From assembly GCA_903859705.1 (NCBI GenBank), contig CAIONQ010000108.1:1-64000 (forward strand): DNA of 64,000 nt, written 5' to 3'. Below the pieces are notes generated by a model. The model worked only from the letters and a program-made list of their open reading frames with translations. It ran no database searches and was not told the origin of the DNA. This document shows, piece after piece, positions 1 to 8,079 of this stretch; positions within the stretch are counted from its first letter, which is position 1, and every line of letters begins with the position of its first letter. The stretch is from an uncultured Chthonomonas sp. (GTDB taxonomy: Bacteria > Armatimonadota > Chthonomonadetes > Chthonomonadales > Chthonomonadaceae). A program made the position numbers and the translations under genes.

Positions 1-268
1 CGTTGTACTGGAAGGTATTGGTAGCGCTGGATGGGTAAGTGATGCCGGATACACGGCTCTCATAGTCGTAACTCAGGTTGGTGGTTACGGCGCTCATTCC
101 GCTGCCCACGGTTACGCTGGTGCCGCTGCCGTTGCTATCACACGAGTAGCTTTTGGTGACGCTGCCGGTTACGCCCGTGAGTTTGTTCTGGGCATCGTAA
201 GAGTAGGTATCGGTTACGCTGTTGAGCGTTTTTGTGAGCCGATGAGGGCTTGTGCGTGTCAGCCAGGT
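1..268 (-). pseudogene. RHS/YD-repeat core fragment, 5'-truncated, runs off the window
   Basis: Reading from 268 down to 1 the frame is open and contains YD-repeat-like sequence (YSYDAQNKLTGV, then LSYDYESRVSGITYP). These match the RHS core consensus of large exported polymorphic-toxin or wall-associated proteins. A TGA sits directly upstream at 271-269, and no start codon or ribosome-binding site precedes the first repeat, so this is a broken or displaced core rather than an intact gene. It continues beyond the left edge. It lies downstream of the TPR gene and of the RHS C-terminal remnant on the same strand, which suggests a duplicated or displaced RHS module. The RHS assignment is clear; whether it is translated is unknown. 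Confidence 0.7.
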
Positions 269-350
269 TCAAAGTGTTGTTGATAATCAATTTGCTATCC
301 ATGACAATAGCAAGCAGTGAACTATTCTAAGGCGGCCGGCAACGGCACAT

Positions 351-1073
351 TTACCGCTGCTGTGTGCGAATGGACTCGTCCAACTTCCGCATGAGTTTCT
401 TATTGGCCAATGCCGCAAGCCCCTTTCTGGCATCGCTGTGCCAGCGCCAGTCTTCGGTGCTTCCGCTTAAACTGAGTGCCTTGGTCCATAATAGTCTCGC
501 TACATCGTCTTGCTTCACCATGTGATATTCATCCGCCATCCAAACAAAATATTCCGGTGAGACCCTGTCCAGCTTCTGTGCCTTCCCAATGAATTCAATC
601 GCCTCGGAGTGCCTGCCGAGGCCGCTCATGGCCATTGCAAGGCTCATGTAGTTATACGTCGACGGGTCGATCTTAGAAAGCTCAGTATAATCGTTGACAG
701 CTTCGCGATAGAGTTTGAAGGACAGATGTAAACACGCCAGGTCTTCCTTGGCAACACGTAAGTTAGGGTCTAACCTTAGCGCAACCCGATACTCGATGTC
801 GATTTGCCTGTTGTATTCACCGTTTACTTCAGTTGGAAGGGTCGACGCAAGTGCGAGGTGCGCCTGGGCATTGTCCGGTTGCGCTTTAACTCGCTTTTGG
901 GCTTCATACAAGATTTGATCTTTAAGATGTGCCTTGTATACCGGATTATCCCCACGTGTTAAATATGCTTCCAGAGTTGATCGAAAGGCAAAAATAACAA
1001 GTAAGATAATGGTCGATAACGGTATCAAACCACCAAGTCTGGTAACCTCTGCGCATCGGCGTAGCATCATCAT
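351..1073 (-). CDS. Membrane-anchored TPR protein between RHS fragments
   Basis: Encodes about 240 aa. A hydrophobic segment at about residues 14-31 (LGGLIPLSTIILLVIFAF) would anchor the protein, with the rest outside or inside the membrane as tetratricopeptide-like helices: AQAHLALAS, AVNDYTELSKIDPSTYNYMSLAMAMSGLGRHSEAIEFIGKA is the clearest repeat pair. TPRs mediate protein contacts; no catalytic motif is visible. I chose the ATG at 1073 because GAGAAGG lies 8 nt upstream; a longer GTG start at 1118 is possible. The gene lies directly after an RHS C-terminal tip, where immunity genes of RHS toxins usually sit. That makes an immunity role conceivable, but this is only positional inference. 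Confidence 0.65.
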   Translation of the reverse strand: MMMLRRCAEVTRLGGLIPLSTIILLVIFAFRSTLEAYLTRGDNPVYKAHLKDQILYEAQKRVKAQPDNAQAHLALASTLPTEVNGEYNRQIDIEYRVALRLDPNLRVAKEDLACLHLSFKLYREAVNDYTELSKIDPSTYNYMSLAMAMSGLGRHSEAIEFIGKAQKLDRVSPEYFVWMADEYHMVKQDDVARLLWTKALSLSGSTEDWRWHSDARKGLAALANKKLMRKLDESIRTQQR

Positions 1074-2016
1074 ATCGCAGACCTTCTCCCAAAAAGTATG
1101 GATCCGGGGCGACACCACCCTTATGTTATCGTCGCCCCTTAATAGTGATTGTATCGGTGCCTATATTACAGTTTTGTTGGATCCAACGACATAATTGGAT
1201 TCCTTTTACCGCTTTCTGGACCTTGAGACGGTATAAATTTCCCATCACGACCCCAATTGCCTTTGCCATTATATGGGTCCGGATATTGAGGATACACTAC
1301 CATACCTATATTAACAGTTCCGGATGGGCCAAATAGTAATGCCCACTGAATAGGTGTTAATGCCCCAGGATTCTTGATCCATGCGCCCACGTTTCTGTCC
1401 CATCCGTCATCGATGTCGATGGCACCACCGCCAACCGTTGCACCGGGGGCAACGGGGAAAAACCCCACGAACCGGATTGTTCTTATTGTCCCTGTTTGTC
1501 GGGTAGAACGGCACAATTAATTTCCTGTTTCTCGGGTCTTTACTGGGTACGAGCACGTAAGGTGGTTGCTTGACGAGTCCTGGCACTGCTGGATCGTCTT
1601 TACGACGTGGACGTGCTTGCATATCTGGATTCCAGTCTCCTTCCGCAAATTGAATATTGGGCGAATTGTTGGTAACTGTGCCTACGTTAGCAGTATCCAA
1701 CCCACTCGGATCCAGATGATCCAGCGGATTATTCTCACAGTAGGCGTACCGGGTTCACTGCCGCGCCGAGCGAAGCGAGGCAAGAGCGGTAGGGGGAAGT
1801 CGCCAGCATACGCCGGGTCTCTGGAAATAAACCTCCCTATGCTCGCATCGTAATATCTGTGGCCAAGGAGCATCAGGCCGCTTTCGGCGTCGGCCCAACC
1901 GCTGGATTCCGGGCAAGCGCCCGGCATGCGAAGCGTGCAACACCTCGCCGCAGGCGCACCAGGCGCCAGTCCCCAATCTTTAATACCCAACTCCGAGCCG
2001 GTAGGCGCGCATTTCA

Positions 2017-2063
2017 GGCCCAACGGGGCGGTATACGACAGCGAAGCCCGATAGGGCTGGAAA
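2017..2063. repeat. Dispersed repeat family A, copy 1
   Basis: A 47-bp segment matching 34139-34185 at 39 of 47 positions by hand alignment. The shared core is GCGAAGCCCGNNAGGGCTGGAAA, preceded by CCAACGNGGCGG. It contains the small hairpin AGCCC-GGGCT. This copy interrupts the RHS remnant between its late core and the DP-SG end, so it was probably inserted there or spread by gene conversion. Confidence 0.7.
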
Positions 2064-2092
2064 TTAGAGGTTCAAAAAATCAATCTCCATCC

Positions 2093-2119
2093 TGTTGCCG
2101 CGCCTGCGGCGCGGCAACA
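2093..2119. repeat. GC-rich perfect palindrome in the RHS remnant
   Basis: A 12-bp perfect inverted repeat (TGTTGCCGCGCC / GGCGCGGCAACA) around a 3-nt loop, followed by a run of eight G on the plus strand. It lies inside the decayed RHS reading frame and is not part of any RHS consensus. It resembles a small REP/MITE-like insert rather than a terminator, because neither side has a T-tract. Confidence 0.6.
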
Positions 2120-2226
2120 ACAGGGGGGGGCAGGTTTGTGCCCGATATTACCAGGGCTATCGCCCTTCGCTATCGTATAACGCACTTTCAGTGCTGAATG
2201 CATGAGGTCGCGAGGCATCTTCGCTT

Positions 2227-2310
2227 TCCTCGCTAAGCGAAGTGTCTTCGGCTTCCTAACTGAGCGAAGCGGCCTAACTCTACTCGCCTTCCTCGCTAAC
2301 CGAAGCATCC
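2227..2310 (+). repeat. Short repeat family B, three units
   Basis: Three degenerate units resembling TCCTAACTAAGCGAAGCG lie at about 2227-2244, 2253-2274 and 2289-2310. The same unit occurs three times in opposite orientation at 34031-34095. In the RHS frame they encode low-complexity Arg/Lys-rich sequence (LRLARKA, LRSVRK) with no counterpart in RHS proteins, which marks them as inserted sequence. Confidence 0.65.
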
Positions 2311-2445
2311 TCACACAGCCGTCGCCATCGGTGATATAGTTGCGTGTGCCGCTTGAGTCAATCTTCTGCATGCGCCGATTCTGAGAACATTGGACGCTAA
2401 GACTTACACGACATATAACGACTTATACGACCGCTGGCTTCACCG

Positions 2446-2643
2446 CTAATCCGGGCGGCTGCGGGCGGCAATTCGGGCCGTATGCATCTTTTCACGGATG
2501 CCGCCGCTTGCAATGAAGTCACGCTCAACCTTTGATTTCAAGTGCTCCAACAGGTAGCTATCTGGAGATAATTTGTCAGCGTGGTTGCAGCGCCGCTGCT
2601 CAAGTTCACTGTATGGGGCATTGCAATGCAATGAAGCCTCCAT
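2446..2643 (-). CDS. Possible remnant of a four-helix-bundle suffix protein
   Basis: A 65-aa frame whose last 35 residues (YLLEHLKSKVERDFIASGGI, then REKMHTARIAARS) resemble the C-terminal signature of four-helix-bundle suffix proteins, where a hydrophobic helix is followed by LE-x-F-x-x-GG-x-x-E-R-M-x-x-x-R. Those proteins are usually longer and often accompany S23-type four-helix proteins or small mobile elements. An in-frame TAA lies only a few codons upstream of the ATG, so the N-terminal bundle is missing. It may be a relic. Family recognition is from memory and moderate at best. Confidence 0.35.
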   Translation of the reverse strand: MEASLHCNAPYSELEQRRCNHADKLSPDSYLLEHLKSKVERDFIASGGIREKMHTARIAARSRPD

Positions 2644-2858
2644 ATAATCCTCAATTAGGGCTTATACGGTAGTTAAGCGGCTTATGGTAAATCAGACACA
2701 CACACAGAATTTTGGTGAGGGTTAATCGCGAGCCACGGCGGATTTCCGACACTATCGTGTCGCCCCCTGACGTAGCCTCTCCCGCAACTGAAGAGAGGCA
2801 TTTTATTGCGCGCAGCGCCCTTACCTACCTATCTTTACTACAATAACACGGCTACTTT

Positions 2859-3659
2859 TCAGGCGCGTGTGGCCGCTTTTAATCCACTTACATATTCAAT
2901 AACCAGTTGCTGCAGGTTAGGGTTCTCACGTTCCCGGTGGATGAGGTCTACCAGGCTGCTGCCAACCACTACACCATCAGCAAAGGCGGAGATGCTGCGT
3001 ACGTGGTCTGGGCTGGAGACGCCAAATCCCACGCATACGGGCTCTGCGGTGTGGCTCTTGATATAATCCACTATGCCCTGCAGCTCTACAGGCACATCGG
3101 CCCGCGCACCGGTAACGCCTGTGCGGGATACGCCATATACAAAACCAGAGGATATCTCTGCAACTACACGAATGCGCTCTTCGGTACTGGTGGGTGCAAC
3201 CAGGAAGATGGTATCCAGGCCATTAGCCGCGGAGTAGCGCTTCCAATCCTCGGACTCTTCCGGGGTAAGGTCGGTAACAATGTGCGCATCTGCGCCAGCT
3301 TCCGCGGCCGCCTTCGCATAGGCTTCCAGGCCAAAACACCGGATGGGGTTGTAATAGGTCATCAGGATCAATGGCAGATCGGTAACTTCAGCACGTATCC
3401 TGCGAACGATATCGAGGGTTTTGGCGGTGGTCATCCCAGTTTCCAGCGCGCGCTGTGAGGCGGCCTGAATGCTGGGGCCATCTGCAAGTGGATCGCTGAA
3501 TGGAATACCGATTTCAACGGCATCTGCACCGGCGCGTGCCAGCGTTTTTACCAGCTCTACCGTAACATCTGCCGAAGGATCGCCTGCTGTAACAAAACAA
3601 ACAAGCGCCTTCTCACCCTTAGCCTTCAGCTCCGAAAACCGCGTGGATAAACGACTCAA
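2859..3659 (-). CDS. trpA: Tryptophan synthase alpha chain
   Basis: TrpA cleaves indole-3-glycerol phosphate to indole and glyceraldehyde 3-phosphate and passes indole to TrpB. I chose the TTG at 3659 (266 aa) because GGGAG lies 7 nt upstream and because the catalytic pair in VEIGIPFSDPLADGP then falls at Glu49 and Asp60, the same numbers as in the Salmonella enzyme. The GTG at 3683 would add eight residues with no counterpart. The phosphate-binding loops are recognisable (GVSRTGVTGAR, VGFGVSSPDHV, GVVVGSSLVDLI). No trpB or other trp gene lies next to it, so this trpA is detached or is the last gene of a unit broken by a terminator. Confidence 0.96.
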   Translation of the reverse strand: MSRLSTRFSELKAKGEKALVCFVTAGDPSADVTVELVKTLARAGADAVEIGIPFSDPLADGPSIQAASQRALETGMTTAKTLDIVRRIRAEVTDLPLILMTYYNPIRCFGLEAYAKAAAEAGADAHIVTDLTPEESEDWKRYSAANGLDTIFLVAPTSTEERIRVVAEISSGFVYGVSRTGVTGARADVPVELQGIVDYIKSHTAEPVCVGFGVSSPDHVRSISAFADGVVVGSSLVDLIHRERENPNLQQLVIEYVSGLKAATRA

Positions 3660-3720
3660 AACACTGCTCCCGATTGTCCGCACTATGCGAACCTGAAATG
3701 TTGGTAGGCAGAGAACGAAA

Positions 3721-3744
3721 CGGACACAACTGGCGTTGTGTCCG
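3721..3744 (-). terminator. Probable terminator after the first DUF1501 gene
   Basis: A perfect 10-bp stem with a 4-nt loop (CGGACACAAC-TGGC-GTTGTGTCCG), followed on the minus strand by TTTCGTTCTC. It sits 74 bp after the DUF1501 stop and 61 bp before trpA. This fits an intrinsic terminator for the upstream pair, although the T-tract is imperfect. Confidence 0.55.
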
Positions 3745-3817
3745 ATCGAAAGTTCGTCAACCTTGCCTGCATGATACCCGAACTTGAAGGCCGCTGCCCC
3801 GCAAGCCCGAGCGGTTT

Positions 3818-5302
3818 TTAGCTAAACGCGTTCTTGATTACCGTGCCCGCCGTGCCCGTTAACCGCTGGAAGCGCCCGTTATACAGGTAGGTTAGGCGCT
3901 CGTGATTGAGGCCCATGGCATGAAGTATGGTGGCGTGCAGATCGCGCAGGTGGTACGGATCCTCTCCGGCTTTGTAACCAACCTCATCCGAAGAGCCAAT
4001 AACAGTGCCGCCTTTTACGCCACCACCCGCCATCCAAACGGTTTGAACGCCCGGGTTGTGATCTCGGCCGGCCCCACCCTGTGTAATTGGCATTCGGCCA
4101 AATTCGCCGCCCCACACCACGAGCGTGTTTTCCAGCAAACCACGCCGCTTCAGGTCTTTCAGCAGGCCAGCAATCGGCTTATCAGTATCCCCAGCATGCT
4201 TGCCATGGTTGCCCACTATGTTGCCATGAGCATCCCATGTATCATCGCCATGGCCGCCACCACTGTACACCTGCACAAACCTAACACCACGCTCCACAAG
4301 CCTGCGCGCAAGAAGGCACTTGCGGCCAAACTTCTCGGTACGCTCGTTATCCAGGCCATACAGTCCCCGTGTTTCCTCTGTTTCGCCTTTAATATCCACC
4401 ACTTCCGGTGCATGGGCCTGCATACGGTATGCCAGTTCATAGGCAGCGATTCGGGCCTCAAGGTTGGTATCTCCGGGGTGGCTGAGGGCGTGCTCCTGAT
4501 TCAGCTTGTTCAGCAGATCCAGGCTGGTGCGCTGCTCCTCGGCAGTGACTGTTTTCCCCGGGCTAAGATCCAGGATAGGAGTACCCTCTGGCCGGAAAAC
4601 GGTGCCCTGATAGGTGGCTGGCATAAAACCGCTGGACCAGTTTGGCGCGCCGCCAATGGGTCCGCCCCTATGGTCGGTCATAACAACATAAGCTGGCAGA
4701 TCTTGATTCACGGTGCCAAGCCCATACGTAATCCAGCTGCCAACAGAGGGATAGCCCTGCAAAATAGAGCCCGTGTTCATTTCGAAAAGTGCGGGCGCAT
4801 GGTTGTTGCTATCACCATATACAGAGCGCAGGAAACACATATCGTCTACGCAGGTGGCGAGGTTCGGAAACAGCTCCGACACTTCGATGCCAGACTTTCC
4901 GTATTTCTGGAATTTGAATGGGCTGCGCATTAGTGGGGCGTTGTTGCCGCCGCCAAACGTCTTTACTTCTCCTACATTCGCAAGCGCGGTTTTCAGCGTC
5001 TTGCCATCGTACTTCGTAAGCTCTGGCTTGGGATCAAATGTATCAACCTGGCTGGGTCCACCGTACATAAACAGGAAGATGACCGACTTGGCCTTTGTGG
5101 CAAACATTGGCGGTTTCGGCGCCAGAGGGTTCAGGTTTTTGGTGCCACTACGCACCGCATCTGCCTCGGCCTCCTGCGCCAGCATAAACTGCAGGGCAAG
5201 GCTGCCGAAGCCTACTCCGGCTCGCTCCAAAAATTCGCGACGAGATGCGGCGTTCCGCATATGCGGTAGTGCTGGAAACTGTTTATTGGAATTCTGGCCC
5301 AT
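3818..5302 (-). CDS. DUF1501 protein, Tat-exported (pair 1)
   Basis: 494 aa. A twin-arginine signal starts at residues 21-22 (RREFLERAG) and is followed by a hydrophobic stretch. The core has SVIFLFMYGGPSQVDTFDPKP, GGEFGRMP and, near the C-terminus, RDLHATILHAMGLNHERLTY. DUF1501 belongs to the alkaline-phosphatase/sulfatase-like superfamily; no enzyme activity is established to my knowledge. It lies 64 bp downstream of the PSCyt1-DUF1549-DUF1553 gene, the usual partner, and the two are probably co-transcribed. The Tat signal implies a folded, possibly metal-containing protein outside the cytoplasm. Its hydrophilic N-terminus before the RR is the longest of the four paralogues in this window. 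Confidence 0.93.
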   Translation of the reverse strand: MGQNSNKQFPALPHMRNAASRREFLERAGVGFGSLALQFMLAQEAEADAVRSGTKNLNPLAPKPPMFATKAKSVIFLFMYGGPSQVDTFDPKPELTKYDGKTLKTALANVGEVKTFGGGNNAPLMRSPFKFQKYGKSGIEVSELFPNLATCVDDMCFLRSVYGDSNNHAPALFEMNTGSILQGYPSVGSWITYGLGTVNQDLPAYVVMTDHRGGPIGGAPNWSSGFMPATYQGTVFRPEGTPILDLSPGKTVTAEEQRTSLDLLNKLNQEHALSHPGDTNLEARIAAYELAYRMQAHAPEVVDIKGETEETRGLYGLDNERTEKFGRKCLLARRLVERGVRFVQVYSGGGHGDDTWDAHGNIVGNHGKHAGDTDKPIAGLLKDLKRRGLLENTLVVWGGEFGRMPITQGGAGRDHNPGVQTVWMAGGGVKGGTVIGSSDEVGYKAGEDPYHLRDLHATILHAMGLNHERLTYLYNGRFQRLTGTAGTVIKNAFS

Positions 5303-5366
5303 CTTATAACCTATCCCCGTATGCGCTCACTATCCCTGCCGAACGGTAGTGCTGTTGCTGTAGTGC

Positions 5367-7883
5367 CTAATCCAGATACACAAACTCGTTGGTATTGATC
5401 AACACATGGCAGAGTTCTGCGAGGGCAGCCGTTTGTGCCTCAGAAACCGCCGGCCTGATGCTCACAACTGCTCGAACTCCGTTACCATCTGCTGCATGCA
5501 GTTGCGATTGCTTCTGCAAAAACGCTTTGGCCAACGCCAGTTGCGATGAATTGGGTTTGCGGATGAGCGTAAGTTCGTATGCCCGGATTATCTGCTTCTC
5601 AACGTCTGCACCTGCATCCTTGAGAACCCGTGCGGCAATGTACTTCGACTCGGTACGGCTGAAATCCCCATTGAACAACGCAAGCGCCTGAGGAGCAATG
5701 GTTGTGGCAGCACGCCGTGGGCAGGTGTTGTTCATATCTGCGGCATCAAACGCCTCTACTATGGGCAGCACCAGAGATCTGCGCTGGAACACGTAGATAG
5801 TTCGGCGCATGCCCTGATCTTCTGCAGAGTTGCCCCACTTGTGTGTGCTGCCCGTGGAAAGCACCTCATCGCTAACCTTTGGGTACACACCCGGGCCAAA
5901 CATCTCCGGGTTGAGGCGGCCACTTGTTGCAAGAATACTATCTCGCAGGGCTTCGCCCTCCAGGCGGATGCGGTTCATGTGAGAAAGCAGGTGGTTCTGA
6001 GGATCCTGCTTTGCGCTTAGCGGAGTTACCTGGGTAGATTGCCTGTAGGCAGCTGATGTTAGCATCAGGCGGTGCATCTTCTTCAGGCTCCAGCCATCCT
6101 CTGTAAACTTAACGGCCAACCAATCCAGCAGTTCCGGATGGGTGGCGTGGTCCCCATTCCGGCCAAAATCGCTGGGTGTGCCCACTATGCCTGCGCCGAA
6201 GTGGTGCTGCCATAGCCGGTTCACCATTACGCGAGCAGTCATAGGATTGGCAGGGTTGGCGATCCAGTTAGCGAGCGCAGTTCTCCTGCCGGTACTACGG
6301 TCTCCTGGCGGTGGGACTACCATGGCTTCCACCTGGTCTTTAGATGCGCAGAGCGACTCTATGAAGGACGGACGGACTTCCTCACCGGGAGTGGCCAGGT
6401 TGCCTCTGAGCAGAATGTGTGCGGGCGGGGCGCTCTTCCCACCTTCTTTCACTACCTCTGCAACGGGCTCCAATGGCCTGAGCTTATCTTCAATTGACCG
6501 GATATCGCCCTGAATTTCGTCTTTGCGCCTGTGATCCTGTTCCGCACCTGGGAGCCTTGCATCGGTGGCACGGTCGATAGCTCGATCCATATCCCCATCA
6601 TCAATACGCAGCATTTCACCCGGGCGCAGAGACTTTCGGCGCTCTTCCTCCGCTGCCGATCGATACTTCTCACGTATAGCCTTCAGATCCGCACTAAGCC
6701 TGGTTATCTGGTTGTGCCACGGCTCCGTTTTAGCCGCATAGGGGTCGGTACCGGGCAGGCGCGATTCCTCAAGGCGAGTGCTTATGAAGAAGGACTGCAG
6801 GCTGTAGTAATCCTTGATGGTAACACGATCGTACTTATGGCTGTGGCACTTAGCGCAGCCAACCGTAAGGCCCAGCATTACCGAGCCGGTAGTATCTGTA
6901 ACGTCATTAAGATAATCCTGCCAGCGTTGCGGGTGGTCAGTACTCAGCTCATCCCAGGGTGAGAGGCGTGCGTAACCAGTTGCCACTATGGCATCTGCAT
7001 CGGTTGGGTACAGTTCATCGCCCGCAATCTGCTCTTTAATGAACCGATCGTACGGCTTATCTGCATTAAAAGCACGAATAACATAGTCGCGATAGCGCCA
7101 TGCGCGGGGGCGTGCCCCATCGTTTTCAAACCCATGGGTATCGGCGTAGCGCACAAGGTCCAACCAGTGCCTTGCCCAGCGCTCGCCATAACGAGGATCG
7201 GCCAGCAACCGATCTATCAGTTTTTCGTAGGCATCTGCAGACGTGTCTTTAACAAATGCAGCAGCTTCTTCTGGCGTAGGAGGCTCGCCAACGAGATCTG
7301 CAAACACCCGGCGCATCAGGGTGACTTTTCCCGCCTCGGGTGCGGGCTGCAGGCCCTTTGTCTCCAGCTTAGATAGAATAAAGTTATCAATTGGATTGCG
7401 TGCCCAGCGGATGTTCTTAACAGCAGGCACTTTCGATTTTACCGCCGGCACATATGGGAAAACCGGGCGGACAACATCAATTTTGGCACCCTGATCTATC
7501 CAGGCAGCAATCTGAGCGATTTGCGTAGCGGTTGCCGGAGTGCCGCCAATTGGCATCTGAGGCTGCTTAGATCCCTTGAGGTAGCTGATAAGAAGGCTCT
7601 GGCTGGAGTGGCCCGGCACTATAATTCTGGCATGCGATGTTGCGCCCCCTTTAAACAGCTGGGCGGGAGTATCCATCACAAACTCGCCGTTGTGCTTATC
7701 GGTGCTGTGGCACGAGGAGCAGATGGCCTTTAAGTACGGTTCAACCTGTTCTCGATAGCTGATGGCAGGCGTGGCAACAGGCAGCTTCTTGCTCTGCAAC
7801 CGGGGAGCCTGCGCAAATGCTGTGGCCTGAGCAGTAAAGACCAGGAGAAGCGGCAGCGCACACAAATGAAACCTCAAACGCAT
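5367..7883 (-). CDS. PSCyt1-DUF1549-DUF1553 exported cytochrome-domain protein (pair 1)
   Basis: 838 aa from the ATG at 7883, chosen because a signal peptide (MRLRFHLCALPLLLVF) starts there; the frame stays open further upstream but runs into the divergent LOG gene. A planctomycete-type cytochrome c domain with CSSCH comes first, then DUF1549 (NPIDNFILSKLETKGL, YGERWARHWLDLVRYAD) with a second CxxCH (CAKCHSHKYDR), then DUF1553 (MVNRLWQHHFGAGIVGTPSD, ending NTNEFVYLD). A long charged stretch of about 90 aa separates DUF1549 and DUF1553, with no beta-domain insert. The two CxxCH motifs could bind haem in the periplasm. The function of the family is unknown. Confidence 0.93.
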   Translation of the reverse strand: MRLRFHLCALPLLLVFTAQATAFAQAPRLQSKKLPVATPAISYREQVEPYLKAICSSCHSTDKHNGEFVMDTPAQLFKGGATSHARIIVPGHSSQSLLISYLKGSKQPQMPIGGTPATATQIAQIAAWIDQGAKIDVVRPVFPYVPAVKSKVPAVKNIRWARNPIDNFILSKLETKGLQPAPEAGKVTLMRRVFADLVGEPPTPEEAAAFVKDTSADAYEKLIDRLLADPRYGERWARHWLDLVRYADTHGFENDGARPRAWRYRDYVIRAFNADKPYDRFIKEQIAGDELYPTDADAIVATGYARLSPWDELSTDHPQRWQDYLNDVTDTTGSVMLGLTVGCAKCHSHKYDRVTIKDYYSLQSFFISTRLEESRLPGTDPYAAKTEPWHNQITRLSADLKAIREKYRSAAEEERRKSLRPGEMLRIDDGDMDRAIDRATDARLPGAEQDHRRKDEIQGDIRSIEDKLRPLEPVAEVVKEGGKSAPPAHILLRGNLATPGEEVRPSFIESLCASKDQVEAMVVPPPGDRSTGRRTALANWIANPANPMTARVMVNRLWQHHFGAGIVGTPSDFGRNGDHATHPELLDWLAVKFTEDGWSLKKMHRLMLTSAAYRQSTQVTPLSAKQDPQNHLLSHMNRIRLEGEALRDSILATSGRLNPEMFGPGVYPKVSDEVLSTGSTHKWGNSAEDQGMRRTIYVFQRRSLVLPIVEAFDAADMNNTCPRRAATTIAPQALALFNGDFSRTESKYIAARVLKDAGADVEKQIIRAYELTLIRKPNSSQLALAKAFLQKQSQLHAADGNGVRAVVSIRPAVSEAQTAALAELCHVLINTNEFVYLD

Positions 7884-8079
7884 TCGCTGGAGCCCTTCTA
7901 ATGCGGTGAAAACGGTGCAGATGCTGGCATTCGCCAGCACAGAATGAGAATGCGTACATTGTACGTTAAAATATGTCTGTAAGACAATGCATGCATCATG
8001 TTTGTTACGCTTTACGCGCACAGTAAAGCACGGGTACGTGAGATCAATTTTGGGAGCAGTAACTAATGAGGTTGGCAGA

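Larger units (their letters stand above)
1166..2385 (-). pseudogene. RHS-family C-terminal remnant with inserts and frameshifts
   Basis: Three reading-frame pieces together spell the end of an RHS protein. RRMQKIDSSGTRNYITDGDG (around 2380-2320) is the late core. SGLMLLGHRYYDASIGRFISRDP (around 1890-1810) and CENNPLDHLDPSGLD (around 1745-1690) are the conserved end of the core. A variable tip of about 170 aa follows, down to the stop at 1166. The frame is broken by GC-rich inserts (around 2093-2310, 1900-1980 and 1745-1795), by a copy of a dispersed repeat (2017-2063) and by a one-base slip in the tip at 1454-1466. Upstream of about 2385 the RHS similarity stops, so the N-terminal bulk is lost. 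The tip has no toxin fold that I recognise. Confidence 0.75.

Noticed and set aside
3902-4933. 343-aa plus-strand open frame
   Set aside because: Antisense to the DUF1501 gene of pair 1; no motif, no ribosome-binding site.
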